Below the pieces are notes generated by a model that was not told the origin of the DNA, did no database searches, and saw nothing but the letters and a program-made list of their open reading frames with translations. A stretch of 34,362 bases of DNA from Actinomycetes bacterium (GTDB lineage Bacteria; Actinomycetota; Actinomycetes; Nanopelagicales; Nanopelagicaceae), in assembly GCA_025355765.1 (NCBI GenBank), contig JANXZB010000088.1:1-34362 (forward strand). Direction: 5' to 3'. The stretch's first letter is position 1. Every line of letters begins with the position of its first letter. This document shows positions 10,989-20,233 of the stretch, piece by piece. The position numbers were made by a program, and so were the translations under genes.

Positions 10989-12536
10989 GTGGCGACAGTG
11001 AATATGTTGTTTAGGGGAAAGTTCGCCCTCATCACCAAACTGATCGTTCTGTCTGGTATTTCGGCAATCTTGGTACTGCTTATCGAAAGTGCCTTAGCCA
11101 AGAAGGAATACACAATCGCGCTATTCCTCGCAGCTTCCCTTGCGGCCCTTTGTTACACCTACCTTTCGGCGCGAACAGTGCCGATGAAGTTCTTTTTACC
11201 TGGCCTACTTTTGCTTTTTGCCTTCGTCGTCGCCCCGATTGTCTACACGGTGGTGATGTCTAACTACAATTACAAAACCGGAAACATCATCTCCAAACAA
11301 GAGGCGATAACGCAGATCAAGGGATTGGGCGTCGAGCCCGATGCAAACGGCACAACTTTCGACATTGTTGTTGGTAAGACCAGTACGGGCGAATACGCAA
11401 TCCTTGCCTCAGATTCACCTAACCATGTTTACTTTGTCTCCACCGCAACTAAGAAGACAGACTTACTACCTTCACAAGTGACGCTCAATGCAGATGGCGT
11501 CGCGACCGCGGCGCCGAATTTCACCGTAGTGCCAGAGGCTCAACTTGCGGGCAATGAGGATTACGCAAAAATCAATTTCGCCTACGCAGATAAGTACTTC
11601 GTCTCTGTGCAAGGGCTCAATGTCGGCGCAGTATTTCGCCAGTCATTGAAATACAACCCGGCAAGTGACACTGTCGTAAACCTCATCGATGGAAAAATAT
11701 ATAAAGACAACGGGCGAGGAAATTACGCAAACGTAAATGATTCAGCCGATATCTTGCAGCCCGGCTGGCGCGCAACCAACTGGTTTGCCAACTACGGGAA
11801 ATTGTTCAGTGATCCTCTAGTAAGAGGGCCACTCTTTAGGGTCTTTATCTGGACCGTAGCGTTCGCGTTCTTAACGGTTCTTTCCAGTTTCGCCTTTGGT
11901 CTTTTGTTGGCCTTAACTCTCAACAAACCGATGCGTGGACGTCGGTTCTACCGCGGCGTTCTGGTTCTTCCCTATGCGATTCCCAGCGTCATGAGCATCC
12001 TGATCTGGGGAGGTATGTTCGACACCGAATTTGGCGCGATCAACCACCTCTTGGGTACGCACATCGCCTGGTTCCAGAATGCTTCCTTTGCTCGCACCGC
12101 AGTGATCCTCGTTAATCTCTGGCTTGCCTTCCCGTACTTCTATCTCATTTCTTCAGGCGCGCTGCAAGCAATTCCTAGTGAGTTGTTGGAAGCAGCTGCC
12201 ATCGATGGGGCAAATCCACGGCAGATTTTCAAGAAGATCACCCTGCCACTGCTTATGCAGATTCTCACGCCACTTCTGATCGCCTCCTTTGCCTTTAACT
12301 TCAACAACTTCAATTTGATCTTCCTGCTCACCGGAGGTGGCCCCAAAGATCTCTTGGGTGGGCAAATAGCCGGTGCCACCGATATCTTGATCAGTTATAC
12401 GTATCAAATTGCCTTTGGATCTAATACGCAGGATTTGGGACTGGCCAGTTCTATCTCCGTCATCATCTTCTTCATTATTGCTGGCATCTCACTTTACGGT
12501 CTCCGTAAATCCAAAGTATTGGAGACATTCGGATGA
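10989..12536 (+). CDS. malF: Maltose ABC transporter permease MalF
   Basis: Integral membrane subunit that passes maltodextrins inward. The 515 residues match the length of E. coli MalF. Three N-terminal helices (about 14-36, 42-60, 67-90) are followed by a large extracytoplasmic segment (about 92-275), equivalent in position to the P2 domain, then the permease core. The EAA loop reads EAAAIDGANPRQIFKKITLPLL-like near residues 398-415 and would contact the ATPase. The start is a GTG close to AGGA; a GTG at 10998 and an ATG at 11004 are alternatives. Its stop overlaps the malG ATG. Confidence 0.92.
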   Translation: MATVNMLFRGKFALITKLIVLSGISAILVLLIESALAKKEYTIALFLAASLAALCYTYLSARTVPMKFFLPGLLLLFAFVVAPIVYTVVMSNYNYKTGNIISKQEAITQIKGLGVEPDANGTTFDIVVGKTSTGEYAILASDSPNHVYFVSTATKKTDLLPSQVTLNADGVATAAPNFTVVPEAQLAGNEDYAKINFAYADKYFVSVQGLNVGAVFRQSLKYNPASDTVVNLIDGKIYKDNGRGNYANVNDSADILQPGWRATNWFANYGKLFSDPLVRGPLFRVFIWTVAFAFLTVLSSFAFGLLLALTLNKPMRGRRFYRGVLVLPYAIPSVMSILIWGGMFDTEFGAINHLLGTHIAWFQNASFARTAVILVNLWLAFPYFYLISSGALQAIPSELLEAAAIDGANPRQIFKKITLPLLMQILTPLLIASFAFNFNNFNLIFLLTGGGPKDLLGGQIAGATDILISYTYQIAFGSNTQDLGLASSISVIIFFIIAGISLYGLRKSKVLETFG

Positions 12537-13384
12537 AAAAATGGGCGAGAACTAATCTTTGGCGCCATGTCATCTCCCTTGGCATGTGTGCCTTCGCGCT
12601 CTTTCCATTGTATTTGGTCATCCTCTCTTCCTTTAGCCAGACCGGAAGTTTGCAGTTGACCTCCTTTGCCCCTTCGGCTATTTCCTGGCGTAACTACAAA
12701 TTACTATTCAACAGCCCAGCAATCCCGTACTTAACATGGATGAAGAATTCTTTGGTCGTCGCAGGGACTGTTGCAATCGTTTCGGTAATTGTTGGCGGAG
12801 CCTCAGCATTTGCATTTAGTAGGTTGAAGTTTCGCGGGAAGAAACTCGGAATTCAACTCCTTCTTCTTGTGCAGATGTTTCCAGCAATTCTGGCCATCGC
12901 GGCGGTCTATGTCATCATGGAGCGTGTTTATCGTTTCGCCCCCAGAGTTGGATTAGGTACTCAAGCCGGCCTGATTCTGGTCTACCTAGGCGGGGCAATG
13001 GGCGTAAACATCTGGTTGCTCAAAGGATTCGTGGATTCAATTCCTATTGAGTTGGATGAGGCCGCCAAAATTGATGGCGCAAGTCCGGTGCAGACCTACT
13101 GGTTGATATTTGTTCCACTCGCAACGCCAGTTCTCGCTGTCGTCGCGCTCATGAGTTTTATAGGAACGTTTAACGAATTTATTCTGGCACGACTTTTCCT
13201 CGTTGATATGGGCAATCGAACTATCGCGGTGGGCTTGCAAGCCTTTATTGCCGGTCAGTATTCCCGGAACTGGGGGCCTTTTGCTGCTGGATCAATCCTG
13301 GCGTCGATACCCATTGTCATCATCTTCTTGTCGTTGCAGAAATATATTATTGGTGGACTCACAGCGGGTTCGGTCAAAGGTTAA
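12533..13384 (+). CDS. malG: Maltose ABC transporter permease MalG
   Basis: Second permease subunit, 283 residues with six predicted helices. The EAA loop DEAAKIDGASPVQTYWLI is clear around residues 185-202, and the C-terminus ends GGLTAGSVKG as in MalG proteins. The ATG lies in an ATGA overlap with the malF stop, so the two are translationally coupled. The amylase gene follows after only two bases. No ATP-binding subunit is encoded nearby, so it presumably pairs with a shared MalK/MsmX-type ATPase. Confidence 0.93.
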   Translation: MKKWARTNLWRHVISLGMCAFALFPLYLVILSSFSQTGSLQLTSFAPSAISWRNYKLLFNSPAIPYLTWMKNSLVVAGTVAIVSVIVGGASAFAFSRLKFRGKKLGIQLLLLVQMFPAILAIAAVYVIMERVYRFAPRVGLGTQAGLILVYLGGAMGVNIWLLKGFVDSIPIELDEAAKIDGASPVQTYWLIFVPLATPVLAVVALMSFIGTFNEFILARLFLVDMGNRTIAVGLQAFIAGQYSRNWGPFAAGSILASIPIVIIFLSLQKYIIGGLTAGSVKG

Positions 13385-13386
13385 AT

Positions 13387-15339
13387 GTGAGGCGCAAGAG
13401 CTTTTTTGCAGTGCTCACGACCATTTTCTTAGCACTTACCTCCGTTTCATTTGCGGCAAGTCCCGTTCCCAACATTCCAAAGGTGGGTCTCTCATCGGAC
13501 CTGATCTACTTCGTTATGCCCGATCGATATAAGAATGGTGACACTACAAACGATCGGACCGGCGGTGGATTCGATCCGCGCAACACTGCATTTTGGCATG
13601 GAGGTGACTTAAAGGGTCTTACTGGAAGTTGCCAACCAGGTGATGACGGATTGGCGCGCATTAAGTCGTTGGGTTTCTCAGCTGTCTGGGTGACGCCTTT
13701 AGTAACACAAGTGCCATCAACAGGTGCGGGGGCTGGCTACCACGGGTATTGGGGAGTGGATTTTCTCAATGTGGATCCACACCTTGGCACTAATGCTGAT
13801 TTAAGCAACTTTATGACATGTGCCAAGAAACTCAACCTAAAAGTCATTCTCGACATTGTTGCTAACCACACTGGTGATGTCATCAAGTACGATGGGCAGA
13901 ATGCCTACATCCCATCCAGCATGGCCAACATTAAGAATCCGGCCTGGCTCAACGACCTATCGAACTATCACAACGTGGGAGACATAGCGCATTGCTGGGG
14001 CGATGGAGATTGCACGACCCTGGGCGACTTCTATGGACTAGATGACTTGGCTACAGAGAAGGAAACTGTGTGGCGGGGCTGGGCCGACGTCTATGGCCGA
14101 TGGATAAAGAATTACGGATTCGCAGGTTTCCGGGTAGATACGGCAAAGCACGTCGACACTCAATTTTTCAAGAACTGGCAACCGCTGATTCAGCAGACTG
14201 CGAAGGAAGCCGGCATTTCAAATTTCACAGTATTTGGTGAGGTATCTGAATCAAATCCATTTAGCCTTATGCCTTACGTGCGTGAGAACAAAATTCAGAC
14301 AGTCCTTGATTTTCCTTTCCAAGCAAGAGCTACTGACTATGTCTCAGGGGCATCGGACTCGTCGGCGTTGCAGGATCTTTTCAACGCCGATGATTACTAC
14401 ACGAGTCCCACTTCTTCTGCCAGCAACTTGGTGACTTATCTTGGCAATCATGATGCTGGCCGCGCAGGCTTCGTCATTGCCTCAAAGAGAATTAATCCGG
14501 CGAATCAATTGCTGCCTCGCACCGAGCTTGGATATGCCCTTTTATATTTGTCGCGAGGTATCCCCGCCGTCTACTACGGCGATGAAGTTGGAATGATGGG
14601 TAGCGGCGGTGACCAGATGGCCCGCCAGGATATGTTTGCAACCAAAATTGCGGCCTGGCAGAGCGAACCTAGAATCGGCGAAAAGCCGATCGGGTATGGC
14701 AACTCCTTTACCGCTACCGGTTTAAGCCCAATTGCGAAGTACCTCAAATTGTTGGCGCATTTGCGTCAGACAAACCCAGGACTGGCAAATGGGCAGATGC
14801 AACCGCGTTTTGCGAGAGGTCCCCTCTACGTTGTCTCCAAGAAAGACGGCAAAGAGAACCGTGAGTATGTAATTGCATTCAACAACTCGGATAAAGCGGT
14901 CTCGGCGGTTATCAATACGGCCACCTCTACGGGCGGCTGGAAAACCTTGCTAGGCACTACAAAAGTGGGCGTCAGCGGTACCAAGTTGCGGTTTAACGTC
15001 CCGGCATTGACTGCGATCGTACTTAAGGCGAACAATCCCATTAATCAATTTGCTGTGAAAGTCGGAGTCATCAAGACCAATCAGGACGATCTAACGGGTT
15101 ACTACCAAGCCACGGCGTCAGTCACTACGAGCGATTTGGTCACGGTCGAGTTCTTCTCGAGGTTAGAAGGTGCCACCACTTGGGACTCATTGGGCGTAGA
15201 TACGAATTCTCCTTACAGCGTCTTTATCAATCCGCAGGACTTCCTCGGTCAAAAGATCGAACTCAAAGCAGTAGTAACCAATTCGAAGGGAGCCTCCTTT
15301 GAGCTACCAAGCGCAAAACTTTCTATCCCCGCACCATGA
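13387..15339 (+). CDS. Secreted GH13 alpha-amylase
   Basis: Extracellular endo-acting alpha-glucan hydrolase of family GH13, 650 residues. A signal peptide covers about 1-24 (cut after SFA). The catalytic barrel carries region I DIVANH, region II GFRVD with nucleophile D251, region III FGEV with acid/base E285, and region IV GNHD with D356. Paired Cys near CQPG, TCAKK and HCWGDGDC suggest disulfides, fitting export. After the amylase C-terminal beta domain there is an extra Ig-like segment of about 100 residues (550-650), possibly for substrate binding. No sortase or membrane anchor is seen. It starts with GTG two bases after malG. Exact product range (amylase versus pullulanase-like) is not certain. 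Confidence 0.92.
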   Translation: MRRKSFFAVLTTIFLALTSVSFAASPVPNIPKVGLSSDLIYFVMPDRYKNGDTTNDRTGGGFDPRNTAFWHGGDLKGLTGSCQPGDDGLARIKSLGFSAVWVTPLVTQVPSTGAGAGYHGYWGVDFLNVDPHLGTNADLSNFMTCAKKLNLKVILDIVANHTGDVIKYDGQNAYIPSSMANIKNPAWLNDLSNYHNVGDIAHCWGDGDCTTLGDFYGLDDLATEKETVWRGWADVYGRWIKNYGFAGFRVDTAKHVDTQFFKNWQPLIQQTAKEAGISNFTVFGEVSESNPFSLMPYVRENKIQTVLDFPFQARATDYVSGASDSSALQDLFNADDYYTSPTSSASNLVTYLGNHDAGRAGFVIASKRINPANQLLPRTELGYALLYLSRGIPAVYYGDEVGMMGSGGDQMARQDMFATKIAAWQSEPRIGEKPIGYGNSFTATGLSPIAKYLKLLAHLRQTNPGLANGQMQPRFARGPLYVVSKKDGKENREYVIAFNNSDKAVSAVINTATSTGGWKTLLGTTKVGVSGTKLRFNVPALTAIVLKANNPINQFAVKVGVIKTNQDDLTGYYQATASVTTSDLVTVEFFSRLEGATTWDSLGVDTNSPYSVFINPQDFLGQKIELKAVVTNSKGASFELPSAKLSIPAP

Positions 15340-17122
15340 TGGCAGCGATCTTTACGTAAGCAATTCTGCGCCTCACATTGGTGATCATATTGAGTTGAAG
15401 GTACGCGTACCCCTTGGCGACAAGGCAACAAAGATTTGGGTCAGGCTCTTCCATGACGGCGAGCCACGTACATTTGAATTGAAAAAAGGAAGAGCGAACA
15501 GCGTTGAAACCTGGTGGTCGGTCTCCGTTGAGATTATCAATCCGGTCACGCACTACAGATTTCTATTGGTGGATAAAGGCACATACCGTTGGCTAAATGG
15601 CGAGGGCGTCTTCAATAGGGACGTAGTTGACCGTGAAGATTTTCAGGTCATCGCCAAGCCTAGGTATCCAGAATGGATCAAGAGGGCGATCTTCTATCAA
15701 ATTTTCCCTGATCGTTTCGCGAAGTCGGAAATAAAGCGGGATCTTCCATCTTGGGCCGTACCAAAGGAGTGGAATTCACTTCCAACTGGTCGCGGACCCG
15801 ATGTCAGCACTGAGTTTTATGGCGGTGACTTTGAAGGTATTCAACAACACCTTTCGCATTTGGAGGAGTTGGGTGTCAATGCCATCTACTTCACTCCCTT
15901 CTTTCCGGCCCGAAGTGCCCACCGCTATGACGCATCTAGTTTTGAACATGTGGATCCTCTTCTTGGAGGAGATGATGCATTTTTTGCATTCTCTAAAGTC
16001 GCCCATGAAAAGGGATTTCGGATCATGGGGGATCTCACCAGCAATCATTGCGGTCTGGGCCATGAGTGGATCCAGACAGCCTTGAAGAACCCCGATGCGA
16101 AGGAGCGAGATTTCTTTTATTGGGATAAGGCAATCCGCCATGGGTATGTCGGTTGGTGGGGAGTAGCCTCCCTTCCTAAATTGAATTACTCCTCGCCCTT
16201 GTTGCAGGAGAAGATGTACGCGGGAGCTCATTCGATCGTCAAGAAGTGGCTCAAGCCGCCCTTTAGCAATGATGGTTGGCGCATTGATGTTGGAAATATG
16301 ACGGGACGCCATGGAACGCAAGATTTTAATCAACAGGTCACACGTGGAATTCGAAATGCAATGGATGAGACCAACCCTGATGCTTGGCTGGTTGCAGAAA
16401 ACGCAGATCATTCACCCTCTGATTTGGACGGCTTTGGATGGCACGGGACCATGAATTACGTCGGATTTGCCCGGCCCGTATGGGGCTGGCTCAGCAAGTC
16501 GGCGAGATTCGCAGATAACTTCATGGGACTTCCAACGCCAATTCCGACTTTTCCGGGGGAGTCGATGGTGGAGATGATGCGCGCTTTCGCTGCGGGAATT
16601 CCCTGGCGCTCCTTCACAGCAAGCATGCTTCTCCTTGACTCTCATGACACCGCCCGATTTAGAACGGTAACAGGTCGAGATCGGGCACGACACATTGCAG
16701 GAGCAACCATGTTGCTCTCCTACCCTGGCGTACCCTCGATTTTTGCCGGCGATGAGATTGGCCTAGAAGGTGAGTGGGGAGAGGATTCCCGGCGAACTAT
16801 TGACTGGGACCATCCAAAAAAATGGGACCAAGAGCTGTTTGCCGAGTTCAAGAAACTGATTGCGGTGCGCAAGGAATCGGAGGCCTTATGCAATGGTGGC
16901 ATTCGATGGGTTGATGTAAAACCGAATTCGATTGCGTTCTTGCGTGAAAGTCAGAAGGAAAGTGTTCTGGTATTTGTCGCCAGGAGCGCCGGGCGCTACC
17001 AACTCAACCTCAAGCCCTACGGCTACACCTTCAAGAAGACTCTCTATGGGCCTGAAGCGAATGGACAATCTTTATCGATCACTGCCAAGGGCGCGATGAG
17101 TGGAATCTGGAGAGTTAAATGA
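15299..17122 (+). CDS. GH13 maltodextrin-degrading enzyme (neopullulanase/MalZ-like)
   Basis: Cytoplasmic GH13 enzyme of 607 residues with an N-terminal beta-sandwich domain (about 1-115, with HHDGSDLYVSNSAP) before the barrel, the layout of maltodextrin glucosidases and cyclomaltodextrinases (GH13_20/21). Catalytic residues are D330 in GWRIDVGN, E367 in LVAENADHS and D450 in DSHDTAR. There is no signal peptide, so it acts on imported dextrins. The start is TTG at 15299 with AAGGGAG at 15286-15292; this makes a 41-base overlap with the amylase gene. The ATG at 15336 is in another frame and stops at once. The stop overlaps the next ATG. Confidence 0.9.
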   Translation: MSYQAQNFLSPHHDGSDLYVSNSAPHIGDHIELKVRVPLGDKATKIWVRLFHDGEPRTFELKKGRANSVETWWSVSVEIINPVTHYRFLLVDKGTYRWLNGEGVFNRDVVDREDFQVIAKPRYPEWIKRAIFYQIFPDRFAKSEIKRDLPSWAVPKEWNSLPTGRGPDVSTEFYGGDFEGIQQHLSHLEELGVNAIYFTPFFPARSAHRYDASSFEHVDPLLGGDDAFFAFSKVAHEKGFRIMGDLTSNHCGLGHEWIQTALKNPDAKERDFFYWDKAIRHGYVGWWGVASLPKLNYSSPLLQEKMYAGAHSIVKKWLKPPFSNDGWRIDVGNMTGRHGTQDFNQQVTRGIRNAMDETNPDAWLVAENADHSPSDLDGFGWHGTMNYVGFARPVWGWLSKSARFADNFMGLPTPIPTFPGESMVEMMRAFAAGIPWRSFTASMLLLDSHDTARFRTVTGRDRARHIAGATMLLSYPGVPSIFAGDEIGLEGEWGEDSRRTIDWDHPKKWDQELFAEFKKLIAVRKESEALCNGGIRWVDVKPNSIAFLRESQKESVLVFVARSAGRYQLNLKPYGYTFKKTLYGPEANGQSLSITAKGAMSGIWRVK

Positions 17123-18729
17123 GTTCCGACGGCTGGTGGCAAGACGCGATCTTTTATCAAATCTACCCTCGATCTTTTTATGACAGCAATGGGGACGGAG
17201 AAGGTGATCTTCGTGGTGTAACGGACAATCTCGCCTATGTCCGCGACCTGGGTGTCGATGCGGTATGGATGAGTCCTTTCTATAAATCTCCCAACAAGGA
17301 TGGTGGATACGACGTTTCAGACCCACGGGACGTTGACCCCCGTCATGGCAATCTATCGGATGCGAAAGAACTCTTCGGCCGTGCCAAGGAACTTGGTTTG
17401 AAGATTATCATTGACATCATTCCAAATCATTTTTCTAGCGAACATGTATGGTTCAAGGCGGCCTTGGCGGCACCTAAGGGCTCCTTGGAGCGATCTAGAT
17501 TTCATTTTCACGATGGCAAGGACTCCAAAACCCCGCCAAATAACTGGATTTCGTTGTTCGGTGGCTCTGCCTGGACTCAGGTGGAAGACGGGCAATGGTA
17601 TTTGCATTTGTTCGACACTTCGCAGCCAGATTTGAATTGGGAGAACACACAAGTCCAAGCAGATTTCGAGAAGACACTTCGTTTCTGGCTTGATCTTGGC
17701 GTAGACGGTTTTCGCATTGATGTAGCTCATGGTCTGGCTAAGGAAAATCTGTTGCAGGACCACTTCGATCCGCAAGGCCTAAGCAATGCATTGCGCCTTG
17801 ATGTTGAGATGGATTCAGCCGAACGCAGCGCGCTGCTTGCGAGTGTTCCCTTTTTCGATCGCGATGGGGTACACGATGTCTACAGATCGTGGAGAAAAGT
17901 TTTTGATTCCTACGATCGTGACATCATGGCCGTTGCTGAGGCCTGGGTTCACCCTCCAGAGCGGGCAATTCGCTATGTAAGAAGCGATGAGCTAAATCAA
18001 GTCTTTAACTTTGATCTTCTAGTCTCCCAATTTGACGATGTTGAGCTGTTCGACTGCATCGAACGCACCCTGAAATTGATGAGCGGGACTCAGGCTTCTC
18101 CAACGTGGGCTCTGAGCAATCACGACACACCACGATTGGTAACGCGGGTGGGTGCCGAGCAGGCACGAGCCCTCGCCTTATTCACTTTTGGCTTGCCCGG
18201 ATCGTGTTACGTCTACCAAGGACAAGAACTCGGTCTTCCTGATGCAGACCTTGCTGATGCCGATCGGCAGGATCCAGCTTTCATAAGGTCTAAGGGGGCG
18301 CAAAAGGGCAGAGATGGGGCACGTGTGCCTCTGCCTTGGGCAGGGGATGTAACGCCTTTTGGCTTCACTTTCGGAAAGCCTTGGTTGCCGATACCTCAAG
18401 AATGGGCAGAACTTACGATTGAGAATCAAAGCAAAAACGAGCACAGTTCGCTCATGCTGTATCACGATGTAATTTCGTTGCGAAAGAGTTCATTGAGTGG
18501 AACGACAGATTTTGCATGGACCGCAACCCCCAATGGATCCGGTGTGATTTCGTTTCGCAGAGGCACTGTTGAAATTGCTCTCAATACTTCTGATAAGCCG
18601 GTGCGTTTGAAGACTTCGGGCCGAGTACTGGTCTCTTCTAGCGAGCCTAACTTAGTAGTTGCAGACGAGGTTGAAATTGCCCCCAGAGCCTGTATTTGGC
18701 TTGAATTATCGAATTCCGCTGAAAAATAG
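17119..18729 (+). CDS. GH13 alpha-glucosidase
   Basis: Cytoplasmic exo-acting alpha-glucosidase of the oligo-1,6-glucosidase type, 536 residues, probably GH13_30 or a near subfamily. The start WWQDAIFYQIYPRSF and the calcium-site-like DSNGDGEGDL are diagnostic. Catalytic residues are D201 in GFRIDVAHG, E274 in VAEAWV and D336 in SNHDTPR. It overlaps the previous gene by ATGA and closes the malEFG-amylase run. It would release glucose from maltose and short oligosaccharides. Linkage preference (alpha-1,4 or alpha-1,6) cannot be fixed by eye. Confidence 0.92.
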   Translation: MSSDGWWQDAIFYQIYPRSFYDSNGDGEGDLRGVTDNLAYVRDLGVDAVWMSPFYKSPNKDGGYDVSDPRDVDPRHGNLSDAKELFGRAKELGLKIIIDIIPNHFSSEHVWFKAALAAPKGSLERSRFHFHDGKDSKTPPNNWISLFGGSAWTQVEDGQWYLHLFDTSQPDLNWENTQVQADFEKTLRFWLDLGVDGFRIDVAHGLAKENLLQDHFDPQGLSNALRLDVEMDSAERSALLASVPFFDRDGVHDVYRSWRKVFDSYDRDIMAVAEAWVHPPERAIRYVRSDELNQVFNFDLLVSQFDDVELFDCIERTLKLMSGTQASPTWALSNHDTPRLVTRVGAEQARALALFTFGLPGSCYVYQGQELGLPDADLADADRQDPAFIRSKGAQKGRDGARVPLPWAGDVTPFGFTFGKPWLPIPQEWAELTIENQSKNEHSSLMLYHDVISLRKSSLSGTTDFAWTATPNGSGVISFRRGTVEIALNTSDKPVRLKTSGRVLVSSSEPNLVVADEVEIAPRACIWLELSNSAEK

Positions 18730-18743
18730 AGTTATCAAATCGT

Positions 18744-18779
18744 TGTAAAGAGTGCCCCGTTTACAGTTATTTACAGTTG
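18744..18779 (+). promoter_or_regulatory. Repeat cluster upstream of aglE, candidate operator
   Basis: TGTAAA (18744-18749) and TTTACA (18760-18765) form an inverted repeat with a 10-base spacer. The second arm begins a 10-base tandem repeat, TTTACAGTTA then TTTACAGTTG (18760-18779), one helical turn apart. The cluster lies in the 141-base gap before aglE, about 90 bases from its start. Regulator binding is inferred from geometry only. Confidence 0.45.
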
Positions 18780-18870
18780 CCATTGGCGGTGAGTCGCAAC
18801 AGACTTCAACACACGCCGGACGCAGATAGGCATTGTTGTCTGGACCGTTAATACCCTCGAAAGGAACTAC

Positions 18871-20211
18871 ATGTCCATTAGCAAAAAAGGTTGCCTTGCT
18901 ACTGTTGGCGTAGCGTCACTTTCGCTGCTTGCAACTTTTGTCACAACAGTTGCGCCTGCGAACGCTGCGATTAACTGCAACAAAGTGATCGGTACCGGAT
19001 ACGCCCAACTAAAGGGCAAGACCGTAACAATGTTCACCTCGATCCTCGATCCTGAGCTTTCTAAGTACCAGAAGGCTCTGGCGTCCTTTACCACTTGCAC
19101 AGGTATCAAAGTAAAGATGGAAGGGTCAAATCAATTTGAAGCTCTGCTTCCTGTTCGCGTCAAAGGCGGCAACGCCCCTGATATCGCGATCATTCCTCAA
19201 CCCGGGCTTCTGGCCCAAATGGTGGCGACTGGCAAAGCCGTCGTAGCACCCGCTCAAACTCTTAAGAATGTAAATAAGTACTGGAGCCCAGGATGGAAGG
19301 GCTACGGATCTGTCAACGGCAAGTTCTACGCCTCACCAAACAGCGCCAACATGAAGTCACTCGTCTGGTACTCGCCAAAGCAATTTGCGAAGAACGGTTA
19401 TGCCGTTCCAACTACTTGGACCCAAATGATGACCCTCGCGGACAAGATGGCAGCTGCTAAGCAGACTGCGTTCTGCGGTGGCATTGGTTCCGGTGGAGCA
19501 ACGGGATGGCCTGCAACTGACTGGTTGGAAGAAGTTGTAGTGCGTCAGTTCGGTGCCAAGGTTTACGCCGACTGGATCTCACACAAGGTCAAGTTCTCTG
19601 ATCCTAAGATCGTTGCCGCAATGAACACTGTTGCAGCGTGGATGCTCAATCCAAAGTATGTTGGAGACGTTAAAGCTATTGCTACGACGACCTTCCAATC
19701 AGCTGGCCTTGGTATCCCAACTGGATCTTGCATGATGCTTCAGCAAGCATCGTTCTACGCTGCTCAATACCCAGCGGGAACATCTGTCGCAAAGAATGGT
19801 GATGTTTGGGCTTTCTACCTTCCAGGCATCAACTCAGCAGTGAAGACGCCAGTAGAAGGCGGCGGAGAATTCTTCGCAGCGTTCTCAAAGCGCCCTGAGG
19901 TTCAAGAACTCCAGAACTACCTCTCTACTCCACAGTGGGCAATCAACCGTATTGCTACTGCCGGATCTGGCGGAGGATGGCTCTCTGCAAACTCTGGTGT
20001 TCCGCTATCTGCTTACAAGAACCCGCTAGATCAACTCTCCGCTAAGTACCTGGCAGACAAAAACTCAACATTTGTCTTCGACGCATCAGACGCTATGCCT
20101 GCTGCTGTCGGTGCTGGTACCGAATGGACCCAGTTGACCTCATGGTTCGCTGACGGCAAGTCAGTGGCAGATGTAGCCAAGGCAATCGATGATTCCTGGC
20201 CTGCACAGTAA
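18871..20211 (+). CDS. aglE: Alpha-glucoside ABC transporter substrate-binding protein
   Basis: Extracytoplasmic binding protein of 446 residues, most like AglE-type alpha-glucoside binders. The signal peptide ends at APANA near residue 32, with a signal peptidase I site. The only early Cys (C8) lies before the hydrophobic core, so it is not a lipobox Cys. Recognisable parts are GGNAPDIAIIPQPG, YASPNSANMKSLVWYSP, ATDWLEE and the final IDDSWP. Four Cys in the mature part could form disulfides. It is followed by a hairpin, then aglF and aglG, whose clear AglF/AglG similarity supports the assignment. Confidence 0.88.
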   Translation: MSISKKGCLATVGVASLSLLATFVTTVAPANAAINCNKVIGTGYAQLKGKTVTMFTSILDPELSKYQKALASFTTCTGIKVKMEGSNQFEALLPVRVKGGNAPDIAIIPQPGLLAQMVATGKAVVAPAQTLKNVNKYWSPGWKGYGSVNGKFYASPNSANMKSLVWYSPKQFAKNGYAVPTTWTQMMTLADKMAAAKQTAFCGGIGSGGATGWPATDWLEEVVVRQFGAKVYADWISHKVKFSDPKIVAAMNTVAAWMLNPKYVGDVKAIATTTFQSAGLGIPTGSCMMLQQASFYAAQYPAGTSVAKNGDVWAFYLPGINSAVKTPVEGGGEFFAAFSKRPEVQELQNYLSTPQWAINRIATAGSGGGWLSANSGVPLSAYKNPLDQLSAKYLADKNSTFVFDASDAMPAAVGAGTEWTQLTSWFADGKSVADVAKAIDDSWPAQ

Positions 20212-20233
20212 TTAACTACCACGTACCAGGAGG

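Noticed and set aside
15336-15359. ATGATG at the amylase stop as the start of the next GH13 gene
   Set aside because: It is in a different frame and stops after seven codons; the TTG at 15299 has a strong ribosome site and the right frame.
15776-16411. 211-residue minus-strand open frame inside the GH13 gene
   Set aside because: It lies entirely antisense to a gene with intact catalytic motifs and shows no recognisable domain.
18892-18897. Cys8 of AglE as a lipoprotein attachment site
   Set aside because: It precedes the hydrophobic core of the signal peptide, whereas a lipobox Cys must follow it.
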